A stretch of DNA of 64,000 nucleotides. It comes from Scatophagus argus (taxonomy: Eukaryota; Chordata; Actinopteri; Scatophagidae). The stretch lies in the NCBI RefSeq assembly GCF_020382885.2, contig NC_058504.1:13527019-13591018 (forward strand), read 5' to 3'. Under the pieces are notes generated by a model, which made no database searches, was not told the origin of the DNA, and saw only the letters and a program-made list of their open reading frames with translations. This document shows positions 62,236 to 64,000 of this stretch, in pieces (the first letter of the stretch is position 1; each line of letters starts with the position of its first letter). Made by a program: the position numbers and the translations under genes.

Positions 62236-62724
62236 GAGCTCTGGTTGAGCTGCAGCAGAGTTGGGGGCCATTACGGAGAGAAAACAAACATAGACCTCTG
62301 GCCAGGCACACACACACACAGCCCAGCCCAGACACCTGTGTCCCATTCACCAAACATATCTGGCCACTTAACACTTCACAGAAGGGGCAGGGTGGTGTTT
62401 GTGTTTGCAGGGCTGCACACCCCACTATGGCTTCTTTAGCTGAGCCTCTTTACCCAAACAGTCTCCTAGCCTCTCTGTTAGGACCAAATGCTTGCGGCTG
62501 TAGCACGTCCCGCTGAGAGCAGCCAGCCGTTACACCACCTGACCGTCAGACTTGACCCCATTCAAAGCTGTACCCTCTGAATACAACTGACCAAAATCTT
62601 GGCAAAACAAAGCTCATTCATCCTGCTGTCATTTGCAGTCTCCAGCCGTCAGCTCTGTCTAGGTTCCCCCAGCTGCATCTGGACTGCCCTCTGGGTTGCC
62701 AACACCTGTCTTGCACAGACAGGG

Positions 62725-62732
62725 ACACACAG

Positions 62733-62760
<28 letters not shown>
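62725..62760. repeat. (CA)n microsatellite
   Basis: A CACA run of about 15 units with one early interruption (AGACACAC). Confidence 0.9.
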
Positions 62761-62763
<3 letters not shown>

Positions 62764-64000
62764 CCTCCCTACCACCCAGGATGGATGAGACAGCAGGCTG
62801 GGCAGACACGGCACCGCCTCGGATCAGTGGAGGGGTACACTCAGAGCCGCCAGCAGCTAAACCTCAGGTCGGCACCATGACAATACTTTCCACCTCAGCA
62901 ATTCAAAATGGAGAAGAGGTATGCCATTGGCTGTGGTCAGTTTGTTACGGTGAATTCTGAATGCCTCAGTACAATTTAATGAATTGTAATGGAGATGACC
63001 CATAGCCCTGGCAATGCACTCATAGTTTCCACCCAAAGATTAAGCTAGATAGCAGGGCTGGGTTGTTTAGATGTACCGGAGGCCGTTCGCATGCTGCAAT
63101 GCTTTGTTTGCACTGAAGCCAAATTCACTCACAGATGGGAACCAACTGGACACCAGATGACTTGCTTTGGTGTGGTGTGGTGGCGGGGTCTGTTCTGGAG
63201 CTGAGAGACAAGAGAGTGAGGGAAAAGAGCACTACATCAGGACAGTACACAGAAAGGCCGTATCAGCATGTATCAACCTGTTTTATTTATGTTGTACTGT
63301 TGTCCTTGCTAACAGTCTCTATCATTATAGGCTATCAAAGGAAAACTGAAACTTCCACACGGCCGTTTGAAGGGCTTTGCTCCTCATTTTCCCACAACGC
63401 CATTGCTTATCATGAAAAACTGTAAACACAAATTCTAGCTGGTAAACACTGAACACGGCCTTCCTGATGGCATCAGGTCACAGCTGTTATCTTGTTTAAG
63501 CTTCAGCAGAAATAGTCAAGCACAGACAGCTGCAACTATCAACTAGATAAGGACGTGGACTATATACTTAGCTATAATACATACACTAAACCTACTGCAG
63601 TCTAATCAAAACAGTTCCGACATGGTTCATACCTTCATGAAGGCAGAAACTACAGTGTTTTGGGAAGATTCAATTTTACACCCATTTTAGAGGCTTCAGT
63701 TTGTGGTTTTGCTGAACGCTGACAGGTGTGCCAAGTATTCTGTCCACTCATGCTTATCAATAAGCATAGACTGCATGATAGATACTCCTCTTGTTAAAAT
63801 GTAATTAACCAGCACCACAAACTGCAGCCTCCAAAATGACCTCTGTTAAAGAGTTTCAGTACCGATTATAACCTCCACAACGGCAGGTTTTATTTCATTC
63901 ATTTCTGCAGCGCGTTCCCTTCAAACTGGCAAGTGTTACATGATAGTGATAATACAGACAATCGACAAATACATAATACTGATTTAGAATATTTCACATT

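Larger units (their letters stand above)
41867..64000. other. 22 kb without coding exons; probable NDST1 first intron and upstream sequence
   Basis: No frame here has splice-flanked, protein-like content on either strand; the longest open frames run through CA repeats or low-complexity purine/pyrimidine tracts. Because the NDST1 start exon has an acceptor at its 5' side, at least one non-coding first exon lies further up, inside or beyond the window; I could not place it. A moderately CpG-containing patch at about 46790-47000 is one possible site. Individual repeats and candidate elements are listed separately. Confidence 0.6.

Overview
This is a window of vertebrate nuclear DNA, almost certainly from a teleost fish (percomorph-like gene compactness is an inference). 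The genes are split by small introns with GT-AG ends, a CD74 invariant chain carries a thyroglobulin type-1 domain, and the dispersed repeats look like common teleost DNA transposon and retroposon remnants. I rebuilt five protein-coding genes exon by exon; in all five the exon phases join to an uninterrupted frame.

Layout: 1-3049 is the 3' flank and 3'UTR of HMGXB3. HMGXB3 (minus, 3050-11908, 19 coding exons, 1254 aa) stands head to head with the bicistronic SLC35A4 locus. That locus encodes the 103-aa SLC35A4 microprotein (plus, 13169-14306, 3 exons) and, in the same last exon, the 324-aa transporter SLC35A4 (14878-15852). Converging on it is a divergent kinesin-like gene (minus, 16310-21359, 17 exons, 604 aa) whose nucleotide-binding motifs are degraded. 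Next come a repeat-rich spacer, CD74 (minus, 23738-27058, 9 exons, 281 aa) and NDST1 (minus, 29941-41392, 14 coding exons, 889 aa) with a non-coding 5' leader to 41866.

From 41867 to the end (22 kb) I find no coding exon. This stretch is most likely the first NDST1 intron and/or upstream sequence. It holds CA repeats, a few transposon remnants, a 17-bp hairpin and several unique AT-rich tracts that look like candidate regulatory elements.

The genes do not form one pathway. CD74 serves MHC class II antigen presentation, NDST1 begins heparan sulfate sulfation in the Golgi, SLC35A4 is a Golgi nucleotide-sugar transporter family member, its upstream microprotein is mitochondrial in mammals, and HMGXB3 is a probable DNA-binding nuclear protein. 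The observations I consider most worth checking are three related X/Y-box-like modules in CD74 (one at the promoter, two in intron 1), the pseudo-motor kinesin, a perfect 31-bp hairpin in an NDST1 intron, and the bicistronic SLC35A4 mRNA with a hairpin between its two cistrons.
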